Positions 24,050 to 35,919 of a stretch of 64,000 nucleotides of DNA are shown one piece after another. Origin of the DNA: Sinonovacula constricta (taxonomy: Eukaryota > Mollusca > Bivalvia > Cardiida > Solecurtidae). The stretch covers positions 62,164,911 to 62,228,910 of the forward strand of contig CM017557.1 of assembly GCA_007844125.1 (NCBI GenBank). The letters are read 5' to 3'. The stretch's first letter is position 1, and each line of letters opens with the position of its first letter. The translations under genes and the position numbers were made by a program. The notes beneath the pieces are model-generated. The model worked only from the letters and a program-made list of their open reading frames with translations. It was not told the DNA's origin and made no database searches.

Positions 24050-24190
24050 CTTTCAGGGTGGAACCAGTGCTCATGTATTGCGTGTTGTTAGCAATGTGTA
24101 GCAAAAAGTCTTGCTCAAGGACTGACAAGGTTCTAATCCGGGACTCTCCGATCCGCAGTCCAACGCGTTTACCACTAAATCAACTACGGA
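24050..24190 (-). mobile_element. tRNA-derived SINE-like element (family S5)
   Basis: On the minus strand the head reads TTGATTTAGTGGTAAACGCG (A box) then CCCGGATTAGAACCTTG (decayed B box). The body GAGCAAGACTTTTTGCTACA follows. It fits a tRNA-derived head joined to a SINE body. Only one copy was seen here and no TSD was found. Confidence 0.5.
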
Positions 24191-24639
24191 TAAATCTCTT
24201 TTTGGTGTAAAAAAACATGAACAACAAAACCAACATAAACACAGATGCACGCATATTGTCGAAAAACATCTTATATTTCATAGCGCACAGCCTGTTGAAT
24301 AATTGTAATTTGTAGATTTATATCTAATTTCAGTCTGCGGTGCAGACACCGACCTATTGTAATGGTCCAAAAAATTTCAATTAACTATACTGTTAGGAGA
24401 CATGGTACATTGAATTAATCTCTTTATCAATATACCTAAGGCAATCAAATAATGTGGCAGCCGGCCACAGACTAAGAATTTCCACTTGTACAGGATCTGG
24501 TAATGCTTAAGATTGTTATGCCTGATTGAGTTTTATCAACATGACAAGCTGTGAGAAGATGTCTAGTATCATGTTCTCTTGGCTAAATGGTAGAGAAATA
24601 AATCTCAAAAAGATTTATAAAGGAATTACTTTTATTATT

Positions 24640-24710
24640 TATTGAAGAAATTGCAATACTCATAGGACCTTGTCAGGTCTTTGTATTTGAAACGTATTAT
24701 TTCAATTAAA
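24640..24710 (-). mobile_element. R640 5'-end fragment
   Basis: On the minus strand, GACAAGGTCCTATGAGTATT then GCAATTTC matches the beginning of R640. Nothing further aligns. Confidence 0.5.
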
Positions 24711-25848
24711 AACAGGATATTCTTGATAATATACTTAAAACCAAATTATTGATAATAATATTACGATAACTTATAATAAATAATTTGTGTGATCAGTTTT
24801 TTTTGCCATTGACCGCACTGTAGCAATATATTGTTTAAATACATTGAGTAAAAAACTAGGTCAAAATTACGTGCACTCTTAAAGCACTATACATTTGTCG
24901 ACTAAACGCGTTTTTTTTTTGTAACAAAAAGCAACAATCGCCGACATCAAAAAAGAGATCATATTACACCCCTTAAGAAACTGGTCCATTTAAATCAACA
25001 ACATTGTATTTGCTCACATTAGTAAATATGGTTTAAATAAACTTGTCATTCTGCATAAGGATATTGCTTCGTAAGAGACATTGTTTATTGAACAAAAGAA
25101 CATATCGGCCAAAACATCAAATGGAGTAAAAGCCATGTTGATGTATAACAGTTTACATTAACATCGTCATCCTTTAAAGTTTATAAATAACATTAGCTTG
25201 AATATCAAATATTTTATAATTACGACCACGCAGATGAGTCTTTAATGGAACATATTTCAAGAAGATAATGAACTGTATTGGTTATGCTTGCAAAAAATGA
25301 TGTCGTTAAAATGTCTTTCGTCTATAATTCGCCGTTTGGGTATTAAACTGCACACAGTGACTTTTAGAAGTATATTTATTTGCAAGTTAATTCATTTTAT
25401 TATTTCTATTAGACTGTCTGGTGCAAACGAACCTGATTTTATGTCTTCAGGAAATGGTTAAAAGACTGGGGTTAAGAAAATCTTAATTTCACTTTCAACC
25501 AAGCAAGATTCGTCCTTAGATACACTAATTTATTAGCTTTGACTTTAGACTCGGCTGCATTATACAGAAAATTGCATTTTAGGAAGACTGCTTGTCGACA
25601 ACCAAAATCGGGTAATGCATACATGATAATATAAATAATGGCAAGTAAACAGTGATGGGATTTCATTTCAAAATAAATATATTAAAACATAATTTAAAAC
25701 ATAAGCTGTCAACATCATACCTACAGCTGTAAGGCTAGCATATGAGCTTACATGATGTTTAAAACAAACTGTATATTGTATTTTTTTCTTTGGAGAAAAT
25801 CTTAATTGCGAATGAAATAATCTTAATAGGATGTCGCTAGAGTGATGG
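24711..25848. other. AT-rich stretch, nothing recognised
   Basis: One 64-residue minus-strand frame at 25472-25666 has no motif. The fold-back element begins at 25849. Confidence 0.45.
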
Positions 25849-27054
25849 GAATCAAGTCAACTCGGCATCTGGTGAATTCGGCACCAGCGTAAATAGTCAA
25901 CTCGGCACCTGGTAAACTCGGCACCTGGTAAATTCGGCTTTACGAATCTGGTGAATTCGGCACCTCGTTTTTTTTAAAGATATAAACCATTATGCAAATA
26001 ATATATAAAAATAAAAAAGATAAAAAATAGAAATAAAAAAAATAATTCACATGTCATATTGTCTAATGCGTGTATAAAAGCAGTTAAAACAACTAACTAC
26101 AAAAAGTATATATGATTAATATAATAATTAAATATAAAATTAACGAAGAAATGAGGTAGATTTTTAAACACATTAATTTATTCCTTATATTATAGATCTG
26201 CATTGTATTTATAATAAATTTACGTATACTCAACATCAAAGGTACTGTACTTAATCATGTGTTATTCAGTGTGTACCTTGTTTAATTTAAATTGCTAAAA
26301 CAACAAGATGACAGCGGTGTATTCCTAGTATACATGGAAGGGGTACCAGGTGCTATTAGACAATGTATTCCCCGTACACATAGAAGGGGTGAGGTACTAA
26401 TTATGAGGAGGTTAATGAAGAGACCCTGTCACCACAAATTGTTAAAACAACAAGATGGCAGTGGTGTATTCCTAGTATACATTGAAAGGGTACCAGGTGC
26501 TATTAGACAATGTATTCCCCGTATACATAGAAGGGGTGAGGTACTAATTATGAGGAGGTTAATGAAGAGACCCTGTCACCACATGGCCTTCCCTGTGTCA
26601 CTTGTTCTTGCGCCAGCCAAGATGAATCTGGAATGGATAACTAACAACCAAATGTGCAAATGTTCATAAAATTTTCATAGAAAGATAAATTCTTACAAAA
26701 ATTATAGCAACTAATTCAATTCAAAAATAAATGTTATGCCAGTAGCCAATGAATTATTTTGTATCTGTTGATAAATGTGGTCGTTATAAGTTACTTTGAA
26801 AATTCACCTTTCTTCACAAACAGACATTTCCAAGATAACAGTTTAGGTCATACATTGTGTAACAATAAATATTGCCAAATTGTCTAGAAGCAAAGAGATA
26901 AAAGAATAATATACAAATGCCGAGTTAACTAGATGCCGAATTCACCAGGTGCCGAGTTTACCAGGTGCCGAGTTTACCGGATGCCGAATTCACTATTCTC
27001 GGTGCCGAGTTCACCAAGTGCCGAGTTTACCAGGTGCCGGGTTGACCAGCATTC
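25849..27054 (+). mobile_element. Fold-back element, copy 1
   Basis: A left arm (25849 to about 25969) and a right arm (about 26917-27054) are inverted relative to each other. Each is built from ~16-bp units such as CTCGGCACCTGGTAAA and TTCGGCACCTGGTGAA. The outer ends read GAATCAAGTCAACTCGGC and, inverted, GAATGCTGGTCAACCCGGC. The interior is very AT-rich except for a 140-300-bp block with an open frame. Compared with copy 2 it is about 150 bases longer because of an internal 147-bp tandem duplication. No matching direct repeat flanks this copy. Confidence 0.9.
26292..26669 (+). pseudogene. Fold-back-borne frame with in-frame 49-codon duplication
   Basis: The frame reads LLKQQDDSGVFLVYMEGVPG and ends in LEWITNNQMCKCS. 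A block from 26301 is repeated from 26448 exactly 147 bases later, so the repeat keeps frame. Of five differences between the two blocks, four change an amino acid (D/G, M/I, G/R, T/I), so there is no sign of selection since duplication. Relative to copy 2, a 5-base insertion just upstream separates this frame from the ATG used there. No domain was recognised. It may be a captured exon fragment or a non-coding block that happens to be open. Confidence 0.4.
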
Positions 27055-27057
27055 TTT

Positions 27058-27066
27058 GTCAGATTG
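27058..27066 (+). repeat. Target-site duplication, left of fold-back copy 2
   Basis: GTCAGATTG directly abuts the left end of copy 2 and is repeated exactly at its right end (28119-28127). Confidence 0.85.
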
Positions 27067-28118
27067 GAATCAAGTCAACTCGGCATCTGGTGAATTCGGC
27101 ACCTGCGTAAATAGTCAACTCGGCATCTGGTGAACTCGGCACCTGGTAAATTCGGCATTACGAATCTGGTGAATTCGGCACCTCGTTTTTTTTAAAGATA
27201 TAAACAATTATGCAAATAATATATAAAAATAAAAAAGATAAAAAATAGAAATAAAAATAAAAAATTCACATGTCATATTGTCTAATGCGTGTATAAAAGC
27301 AGTTAAAACAACTAACTACAAAAAGTATATGAATAATATAATAATTAAATATAAAATTAACGAAGAAATAAGGTAGATTTTTAAACACATTAATTTATTC
27401 TTTATATTATAGATCTGCATTGTATTTATAATAAATTTACGTATACTCAACATCAAAGGTACTGTACTTAATCATGTGTTATTCAGTGTGTACCTTGTTT
27501 AATTTGCTAAAACAACAAGATGACAGCGGTGTATTCCTAGTATACATGGAAGGTGTACCAGGTGCTATTAGACAATGTATTCCCCGTACACATAGAAGGG
27601 GTGAGGTACTAATTATGAGGAGGTTAATGAAGAGACCCTGTCACCACATGGGCTTTCCTGTGTCACTTGTTCTTGCGCCAGCCAACATGAATCTGGAATG
27701 GATAACTAACAACCAAATGTGCAAATGTTCATAAAATTTTCATAGAAAGATAAATTCTTACAAAAATTATATCAACTAATTCAATTCAAAAATAATGTTA
27801 AGCCAGTAGCCAATGAATTATTTTGTATCTGTTGATAAACGTGGTCGTAATAAGTTACTTTGAAAATTCACCTTTCTTCACAAACAGACATTTCCAAGAT
27901 AACAGTATAGGTCATACATTGTGTAACAATAAATATTGCCAAATTGTCTAGAAGCAAAGAGATAAAAGAATAATATACATATGCCGAGTTAACTAGATGC
28001 CGAATTCACCAGGTGCCGAGTTTACCAGGTGCCGAGTTTACCGGATGCCGAATTCACTATTCTCGGTGCCGAGTTCACCAAGTGCCGAGTTTACCAGGTG
28101 CCGGGTTGACTAGCATTC
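27067..28118 (+). mobile_element. Fold-back element, copy 2, with 9-bp TSD
   Basis: Copy 2 is about 95% identical to copy 1 by eye and lies only 3 bases after it in the same orientation. The arms are 27067 to about 27188 and about 27981-28118, again of 16-bp subrepeats with GAATnnnnGTCAAC-type ends. A perfect GTCAGATTG flanks both ends. Fold-back elements with subrepeat arms and 9-bp TSDs are known (Drosophila FB), and 9-bp duplications are typical of Mutator-like transposition, so a MULE-type enzyme acting in trans is a reasonable inference. No transposase is encoded here. Confidence 0.92.
27474..27734 (+). CDS. Small frame inside fold-back copy 2, function unknown
   Basis: An 86-codon ATG-initiated frame, beginning MCYSVCTLFNLLKQQD and ending NQMCKCS. 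It corresponds to copy 1 without the 147-bp duplication and without the 5-base insertion that breaks the upstream part in copy 1. The centre (GAIRQCIPRTHRRGEV, RRLMKRPCHH) is basic, and the C-terminus holds two cysteines. No family was recognised. The block is GC-richer than the AT-rich interior around it, consistent with captured host sequence. Expression is unproven. Confidence 0.3.
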   Translation: MCYSVCTLFNLLKQQDDSGVFLVYMEGVPGAIRQCIPRTHRRGEVLIMRRLMKRPCHHMGFPVSLVLAPANMNLEWITNNQMCKCS

Positions 28119-28127
28119 GTCAGATTG
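28119..28127 (+). repeat. Target-site duplication, right of fold-back copy 2
   Basis: An exact repeat of GTCAGATTG at 27058-27066, starting at the first base after the right arm. Confidence 0.85.
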
Positions 28128-28774
28128 TTGTTTATATAGTTCTGACTTTTAAACAACCAAGGTAATTACATAAAATATACAATATAAGCTTTACTAAAAA
28201 CTTAGCCTTTATTTCTGAGAAAATTGAACATTTGCGTCATTATCATTGTAATCAAACCTTTTAGTGAATTCATCAGATAAGCTTACATGTAATAATAGCT
28301 TGTATGATCAATATTTCTTTTTTGCCTAATTTCTGTTTACAAGTAATAATATTTATATATAATTGGTTAAAAATTCCCCATTTTAAATGCAAACAGTGTC
28401 GTGATTCGTACAAGATAGTCCAAAATTTTATCTAACATTCCTTTCTTTAAGGCTTCTGTATGCAGAGAGCAGTAGTCAGTAAAGACACGCCTGAACAATT
28501 TGAGTCCACTACTTTGTTTGGGTTGTTTATTATCCTGTACAGCATGTGCTAATCATTCTTCAGCAATTTTGATTAATATTCCTTAATAAAACTTTGTGTT
28601 AGATAAAACGACTATATATACTGACATACTAAAGCGTGCAATACGTCTTTATTATTTATAGAAAGCAATTGAGATTTTTATTCTTATCTGCTTTTGATTA
28701 AATTGTCCTCCTTATCAGTACACTAATTTTTTTTTTTAAACTTCCATGGTGATAAATTTTAAATAAAGTTTCTC
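28128..28774. other. AT-rich stretch, nothing recognised
   Basis: No coding frame or repeat match was noticed. Confidence 0.45.
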
Positions 28775-29460
28775 ATGTTTTTTTTTCTTTGGGAACAAGT
28801 AATTCTAGAATTACGCCGATTATGAAATTGTTGTTTTACAACACTCCATATTGCGTAGTCGTATCGCTAAGTTGTTTAAAGTTATGAAAACAGATGTTTA
28901 ATTAATATTTTCATTGCTCTAATTACCGTAATGATTTTTTTTTTTACAATTTTCTGATTGTAGTCAATCGTAATATTTGAGTGTATGTTTGGGCAAGGTC
29001 CCAAGCATCCTCGGATACCCACGCTCGACTGTTTCGTTTTACTACATTCGTCGACCGTGGGCTTACTGGTAAATTTGTGTCATCTTATCGAACTGAATAG
29101 AACAAGAATTGGCCAATCACAGTACTGCTAACAAAATCGATAATCTTCAGTGTGGAGACTAGAAGTATAACAATGGCGTCGCCTTTTTGACAAGTCTGTC
29201 GAAACAATTAAAGAAGAAGGAGCTCTATTATTGGAATAAAACCTTCATCGGATCATGAAGCGACCAATGAAATATCATTACCAGAAACGACGAAAAAGTG
29301 AACTAAATGCCCCACAGACGATAAATGGAGAGTAACGGAATGGATCGATCGTGGGTGTCCGACAATGGGTCCCCAGGTTGAATATAACGAGAACGCTTTT
29401 TGCTTTACTATTATAATGTCTGGATTCGCTCCATGCACTCTTCGGTAAAATGATTCTATA
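28775..29460 (+). mobile_element. Medium repeat family M, copy 2, with inverted arms
   Basis: The start resembles family M (TTTTTTTTTCTTTGGGAACA, then TTGTTTTACAACACTCC). Inside, GGTCCCAAGCATCCTCGG and ATACCCACGCTCGACTG (28991-29042) are an imperfect inverted match of 29329-29380. The 3' end, GGTCCCCAGGTTGAATATAA through ATGTCTGGATTCGCTCC, aligns with 33195-33260. It fits a non-autonomous DNA transposon or a decayed larger element. The 61-residue minus-strand frame is not conserved. Confidence 0.5.
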
Positions 29461-30239
29461 TTTGATTAGCTAAACATGACAGACAAATACATATAAGTAG
29501 AATGGAGTCTTTACGTATATGAACATTAAACATATACTTCGTTTCTGCATTTCTTTATCATATTTTTACCTTGACGAAACATAAATGGAGGCTTTAAAAT
29601 ATCTAAATGAGGTCTGTTTACTGATAAACGTTTTTTTGCGTTGTTTACTCCAAAAGTCAATATACCGCTATCTTAAAGTATTTCATAAAACGGCAACACC
29701 CACAGACATACAATACAAGTATTTCAAGTTATCCCATATACTCAATTAATTCATTTAACCTTAAAGGCTAGATGAAATCAGAAATATTTTGTGCTATTCC
29801 TAGACGTAAAATAATCCTTCCACGAAATTCAGTTTGTGGTCTTAGAAAGCCTCGGAGCAGAAATGGCCAGCCAATTTAGAGGTTGTGACTGTCATTGCCT
29901 CGCAAATAGAGATTAAATGCTCTTTTAGAAAATGATGTTTTATGATCAATTTATATTTGATGACTCTCGTATATCATTGACGTTCTTTGTAGTTCCAACA
30001 AAGTGATTTTATTAAAAGCAATATTTATAGTGTCTAAGAATTGTTTGTATTCACGAAGGTAATAAGTATGATAAAGAGCACATTCTTTATTATGCCTATT
30101 TGCCTAATAATAATGTTCCATAAACGCAGGAATGGCTATTTGATAAGTTGAAAGAAAAACGACCCCTAGAGAATGTGTTTGGTTTATCTTCACAAATGAC
30201 ACTAATAAGTAGTTATCTAGTTTATAGTTATGCTAAAAA
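29461..30239. other. AT-rich stretch, nothing recognised
   Basis: No coding-like frame or repeat match was noticed. Confidence 0.45.
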
Positions 30240-30370
30240 GTTATGTTATATAGTTAGGTTATATACTTGTTATATAGTTATATTAAATAGTTATGTTATA
30301 TACATGTAGTTATGTTATATAGTTAGGTTATATACTTGTTATATAGTTATATTAAATAGTTATGTTATAT
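30240..30370 (+). repeat. 69-bp tandem repeat, about 1.9 copies
   Basis: TTATGTTATATAGTTAGG starts at 30241 and again 69 bases later at 30310. Each long unit contains internal GTTATATAGTTA subrepeats, so the array grew from a shorter AT-rich motif. Confidence 0.9.
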
Positions 30371-31954
30371 GTTGATAAATTGCGTTTCTATTCCAGAAAA
30401 GCAATTATCAGATTTTTAATACTACTAATATTACGTAAATTCTAAAAAAAACTTTAGAGTAAAGAATAACATTCGACACGTCTCGTGCCAACTATCCATT
30501 ATTTCTTAGTCACTTAACCTCATATGAATTACTGAAATTGTACCTACTCTGTCACGCCTTAACAGTGCAACAATAGCAAAACAATGCATTCACCACAAGT
30601 TATCGTTAGAGATATTCCACCCAAAACAAATTTAAAGATAAATATTTGACATTTTTATTTAGATAAATATAAATGTTTTATGGTCCTACAAAGATAAATA
30701 AAAAGAACACTAGATTGGATTTTAGGAAGTTAACATTATTATCCATATTTACTAATTGAGGTAGTTTTTTACAAAGTCTGACAAATTCCAGTAAAGTGTG
30801 CCTCAATGCAATAAATTTATTGTAACTGGTACACTAGTTAAATGCTTTTTACATTAATATACTAATTTCACGAATTTGATTCCTCTTTTGCATTCTTTAT
30901 TAATTTGCTGCAATGCTGCATGCTCTTAACTGGCCTGGGTCTGATATCAAGTTTTAATGTCAAGCATTCAATACCTTGATAGCCACCGTCATGCGAAAAC
31001 ATGATCAGAGTATCAGCATTATCAAGAGGGTTGTATCGGAAAATGCGGAAATAATTGACAAATTATTTTATATGATATTTTAGGAAAAACTACAAAAGAA
31101 CGTTGCAAAAAAAATTGTATTGAAAGCAAAATAATTTCTATAATTAAAAGTATAGATATCGGTATTTGGTTGCTTTACATTGAAACCTTAATTATATAGC
31201 AACAATTTATCGGTTTATCGGTCGGACAAGGACAAATCCATATCTAAACAACACCATTTAAGGCGTATTTGATATGTTCAACATACGAATTGTTTTTAAT
31301 TGTGTTAAACATTACACCTTTTAAAAACTAAAAACAATGACAATGCACTGCACGACCCAAACATTTCATAATCAAGGTTTTATATGATGTATTGATTTAA
31401 CAAAAAAGCATATCGGGTTGAGAGATTAAGTGGACATCAAGAGAATAAAAGGAACCTAATTGAACTTTTTTTATTTTTTATTGATGAAGAATTAGAAACG
31501 TAGAGTATAAACCTGTGTAACTAATAATTTAAATGTAAATCCCATCTGCCGTACATAATGAAAATTATGACATCTGAAAGCTGTTAGAAAATGAGTTATT
31601 TGACTTGTCAAGAATTGAACAGCTTGACTTAAATCGAACATGTGTTAAGTGCGTATTCCTGATAAAGAGCAACACGATTTTTTATAATTAATACATATAC
31701 AAAACAGTTTCACAATTCTGGTAGAAATAAGAAAGAACATATATTCAGATTAATAATCAATGATTATAAAATTCTTGAGAGTACTAAGCTCTTTATTTTC
31801 TATATACTAAAATGCAAGTTATTAACAAATATATATTCCACACTATAAGACATAATTTCTCGTGTCTTATTTATACGTCCGTTGTGCCTGCTTCATTTAT
31901 CATCAATAACTTTCATTGATAAGAGCAGTTTTATATCTAGCCTACACGAAGCCA
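30371..31954. other. AT-rich stretch, nothing recognised
   Basis: No frame of 60 codons or more and no repeat match was noticed. Confidence 0.45.
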
Positions 31955-32095
31955 GATAGATGTGACCACATATGGCATCAGGTGTTCACGATATGTTCTC
32001 CCAGTGAAGGTAACATCTCATCTGCTCCAAGTGAATACTTTCTTCGGATACCTGTTGGTGCGATATTTAACCAAATCACCAAATAAACAAACATA
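31955..32095 (+). mobile_element. SINE 3' tail fragment (family S4)
   Basis: ATGTGACCACATATGGCATC, AGGTGTTCACGATATGTT, CATCTGCTCCAAGTG, GGATACCTGTTGG and AATAAACAAACATAAT follow the order of the S4 copy at 60742-61050. The tRNA-like head is absent. Confidence 0.65.
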
Positions 32096-32416
32096 ATACT
32101 AGTATTCGGCTGAGCATTGTATACTGGGCCAAATTATTCGTATTATCCCGCGATAAGCTTCACTGCTTTGAGTGGTTCTATGCCAAGTTTGGATACAGAA
32201 TTTGGATTCAGATAACAGGGGTGTATTGTTGACGCAATAAATAAAAGCGACTGTCTCGGAGCCGTTTATTGTACCGGCCTGCCGGCGTACTAATAACTGC
32301 TTAATTTTGAACATCGCGTATTTTTACCCTCGTCCGGCAGTTATTTTGGACATAATCTTATAAGATAAAATCATATAGCAAGTTTTGTATGTTTAATACA
32401 ATAGTTTTATTTACAG

Positions 32417-32473
32417 GATGCAAGTGACGGTGATGTAGATTTCGTCCTAAGGTATTCTCCAGATTTAAAATAG
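32417..32473 (+). CDS. Candidate terminal exon, unknown gene
   Basis: A strong acceptor-like TAGTTTTATTTACAG ends at 32416. The following frame reads DASDGDVDFVLRYSPDLK and then TAG (32471-32473). The acidic, balanced composition is unlike the chance frames around it. No upstream partner exon, polyadenylation site or family could be assigned. A frame this short can arise by chance. Confidence 0.18.
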   Translation, partial: DASDGDVDFVLRYSPDLK

Positions 32474-32999
32474 ACGGTCGTTTTGCAGAGGAGGACTTGC
32501 CTACTTTTCAGAGCGTTGCGCAATGGAATTATTACGGAAGATTATAAAGTGACATGCATTATCTGCAGACCTTTGGTCGCTACATTGTAACAGAGTTAAA
32601 CATTACCGCCAAAACAGCGCTTCTCATCTTTTATGTAGTTCGTTATCCTGAACAGACAGTGCTTAGTATGCTTTTGGTCGTATAACTTATTTTTATATTG
32701 CAGATTTCATATAATTATATCATCAGTATGCCAGTGGGAAGTGAATAAGCCACTTTAGATAAATAAAAAATAAAATGGATAATTTTAGGTTTTAATTTAG
32801 GTTTCAGGTTCCGCCTGTATGTATATAAGGCCTAAATCACAACAGCTCAATTATTAACAAAAACTGTACCTTGTGCGACGGTACCGTCTATTGTTATCGT
32901 CTTTATCAATAACATAATAATCATTTTTCATATTAAAAACTTGTGCGTGTCTTTTCTTACTTATATGTCTCTGGTACAGAACAAATTTAAAATTTCTTA

Positions 33000-33290
33000 C
33001 GTTTCAGATTTTTTCTTTGGGAACTTATTAATTTTAAATTTTATCCAATTTAACCAGTATTGCACGCGAATCACTGTTTTACAACATTCCAATTCACGCA
33101 AGAATGAGGAATGCTAGCTATCAAAATTGGTAATTTTATAATAAAATTTACCTTCATTTTTATGAAACTAATGACAGACTATGCTTGCGTAAGGTCCCCA
33201 GGTTAAACATCGCGGAAGTGCATGTGCAACACTGCGATAATGTCAGGATTCGCTTAATTGCTCGTACTTTTAGATAAAGAATTAATTAAA
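33000..33290 (+). repeat. Medium repeat family M, copy 3
   Basis: ACGTTTCAGATTTTTTCTTTGG and TATTGCACGCGAATCACTG match 20225-20320. GGTCCCCAGGTTAAACAT through AATGTCAGGATTCGCTTAAT matches 29370-29435. It therefore links the two other copies into one family. Confidence 0.6.
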
Positions 33291-33981
<691 letters not shown>

Positions 33982-34613
33982 AACCTTGCACACACACACG
34001 CACGCGCAACCAGGCACTAATATAACCACGATATGTCTTGTTTATTCTATCTAGTCAATAAAACACCAAAATGCATCCTCTATCAGCATAATAAAGTGAA
34101 GACAGTGACGTGTTAGCCACTTTTCTTGGATTCTTATGTATGTCAAAGACCTGTAAAAAAGAAAGCAATTGAACATGGTTGCTGATTCACGATCTCATCT
34201 CCTGACGATGTGCTTAAGAAAAAAGACAAATACAGTATGACTGTATTCTGGCATTTCAACAAACAAAGTACACGACATCTGAAAAGTCATTCTGAGTCTA
34301 ATTAAGCTAGCTCACAACCGTGTTTCTTTTTCTTTTATAGCTATTACTAAAATATCGTTTTTGTTATAACACGAATGACTGACAATGACATGAACTTTAT
34401 TTGTAAGGCTAACGACGAACCCTAATTAGCATTGCCAAGAACTGTAAAGAGATTTTATCTTCTTAGAAATTAAAAAAAAAACACAATTTAATTCCAGATT
34501 TAAAACATGTTTTAGTGTTTACCATGTTTTACTCGTGATATTCATATTTAACGATGGTAGCCCGCATACTCAGAAACTGAAGAAAATTTAGAGGATACAT
34601 ACAATATAAAACA

Positions 34614-34665
34614 AGGAACACCCGTGCGCGAGCGGTTAGAGTCGCTGACTTGTAACTTCTCACAC
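34614..34665 (+). mobile_element. tRNA-like SINE head fragment
   Basis: GCGCGAGCGGTTAGAGTCGC then TGACTTGTAACTTCTCAC resembles the A-box half of the S2-type heads, for example the GAGTTGCGAACTTGTAAC stretch on the minus strand near 13850. No B box follows. Confidence 0.5.
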
Positions 34666-35388
34666 AAATAAACAAACATTACAGAACAATGTGTACTTTT
34701 TTCAAATATAATTCTAGAATATCGTAATATATGCCTTTATAAGCAATTGTCGCAAGTCTCATTTTTCATTTATTTTTATAATGCAAATTTAAAATAGGTA
34801 AATCTTGTTTTAACTTTCAGGATTATATCTTTATGCTTAAAGAGATGTACAATGCACAATTATTTTAACTTTTTTAATATAAGTTGCGGTCCAATAAAAA
34901 TCTATTTGATATTTAATATCTGCAACATTTGAGAAAATAAGTGACTTAATTACAAAAAATTTACCATGGATATTTTATTTTATATATTTTTTAACAAATA
35001 GGTATCCGCTTTTACATGATCCAGTAGACATACATACATAGGCTACGCCCGCTGGTCACGTGATCCTACGCTTAGCCAACTTACAACCTAGTGACTGTAA
35101 CATTAGATTCAATTTCTCGACCATTTTTTTGCCTTCTGTAACTTCATTGAGAAAGCGACAGCAAGTGAGAAAGTTTGCTAATAAAATCTACGTGATGTTA
35201 TTCGAGGGATCAAATGTTGTGTTTTTTTAAAATGACGGTGTTTTTTGTAGTCCCAATCGGAACTCCTCGGGTAACTCCGTTGTTGGGACGATCATCCCTC
35301 AGATGTATCTGGTTCAATGTTGTTTACTGAAATCACGATCGTTTTAGAAATCGAAAGAAGAATATGCGTAAAATATAGTTCGCACAAA
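34666..35388. other. Transition to a GC-richer region, no gene supported
   Basis: A palindromic GTCACGTGAT (an E-box type motif) lies at 35057-35066, within the rise in CpG content at about 35.0-36.1 kb. GTCCCAA and TTGGGAC near 35250 and 35285 could pair. Confidence 0.35.
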
Positions 35389-35809
35389 ACCATCGTCGGT
35401 TATCCCCCGTTACATTACTCCGCTATGCTGCGTTATGTACCGTGGGACAATTAGCTAGGAAAATCTCGTAGTCATGAATAATTAATGAGGCAGTTTCATT
35501 GGTGCCATAAGGAAACCATCATAGATAACTAGCCAATGAAATTACGTTTTATATCTAAGGTTCGGTTTACCATTCAAAATGGCGACCTCCATGAGTAAAC
35601 ATGTGCGTTGGTTTCTCTTTTTAGTAATAAAAACCCAGTATGACGTCATTGAGATTGAAGAGTATTTTATTGTTACATGCGATTTCATTGGAAGAAGATT
35701 GGTCTCCCCTGCCTCATGCATTTTCATGAAAACGAGATTTTGCTAGTCAAATTTCCCACGGTATGTATGGAGTGTAACGGAAGAACGTACTGTGGTTGCC
35801 GACGATGGT
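35389..35809 (+). mobile_element. Inverted-repeat element (~420 bp), MITE-like
   Basis: The left arm starts ACCATCGTCGG (35389) and the right arm ends with its exact complement CCGACGATGGT (35799-35809). Moving inward, CGTTACA, CCGTGGGA, TAGCTAGGAAAATCTCG versus GACTAGCAAAATCTCG, and CATGAA pair in order over about 100 bases with small indels. ACAAA lies directly outside both ends (35384-35388 and 35810-35814), a possible short TSD. No transposase is present. Frames inside, including one starting ATGGCGACCTCC, are probably incidental. Confidence 0.6.
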
Positions 35810-35919
35810 ACAAAACATAAACAATGCCATCGTTTGACAGCTGTGTGACTGCTGCGCTGGGTAAATTAAAATTGGATCAATTAAATTTGAAGCCGCCACA
35901 AATTAAAGTTATACAGGCA

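Noticed and set aside
25849..28118. CRISPR-like array of short repeats
   Set aside because: The ~16-bp units abut without spacers, lie in inverted arms, and the genome is eukaryotic.
25849..28127. Simple 1.2-kb tandem duplication
   Set aside because: The perfect 9-bp repeat exactly outside copy 2 and the inverted arms of each unit fit separate transposon insertion better.
35577..35745. 55-codon frame starting ATGGCGACCTCC
   Set aside because: It lies wholly inside the inverted-repeat element and runs across its right arm, so an incidental frame is likelier.
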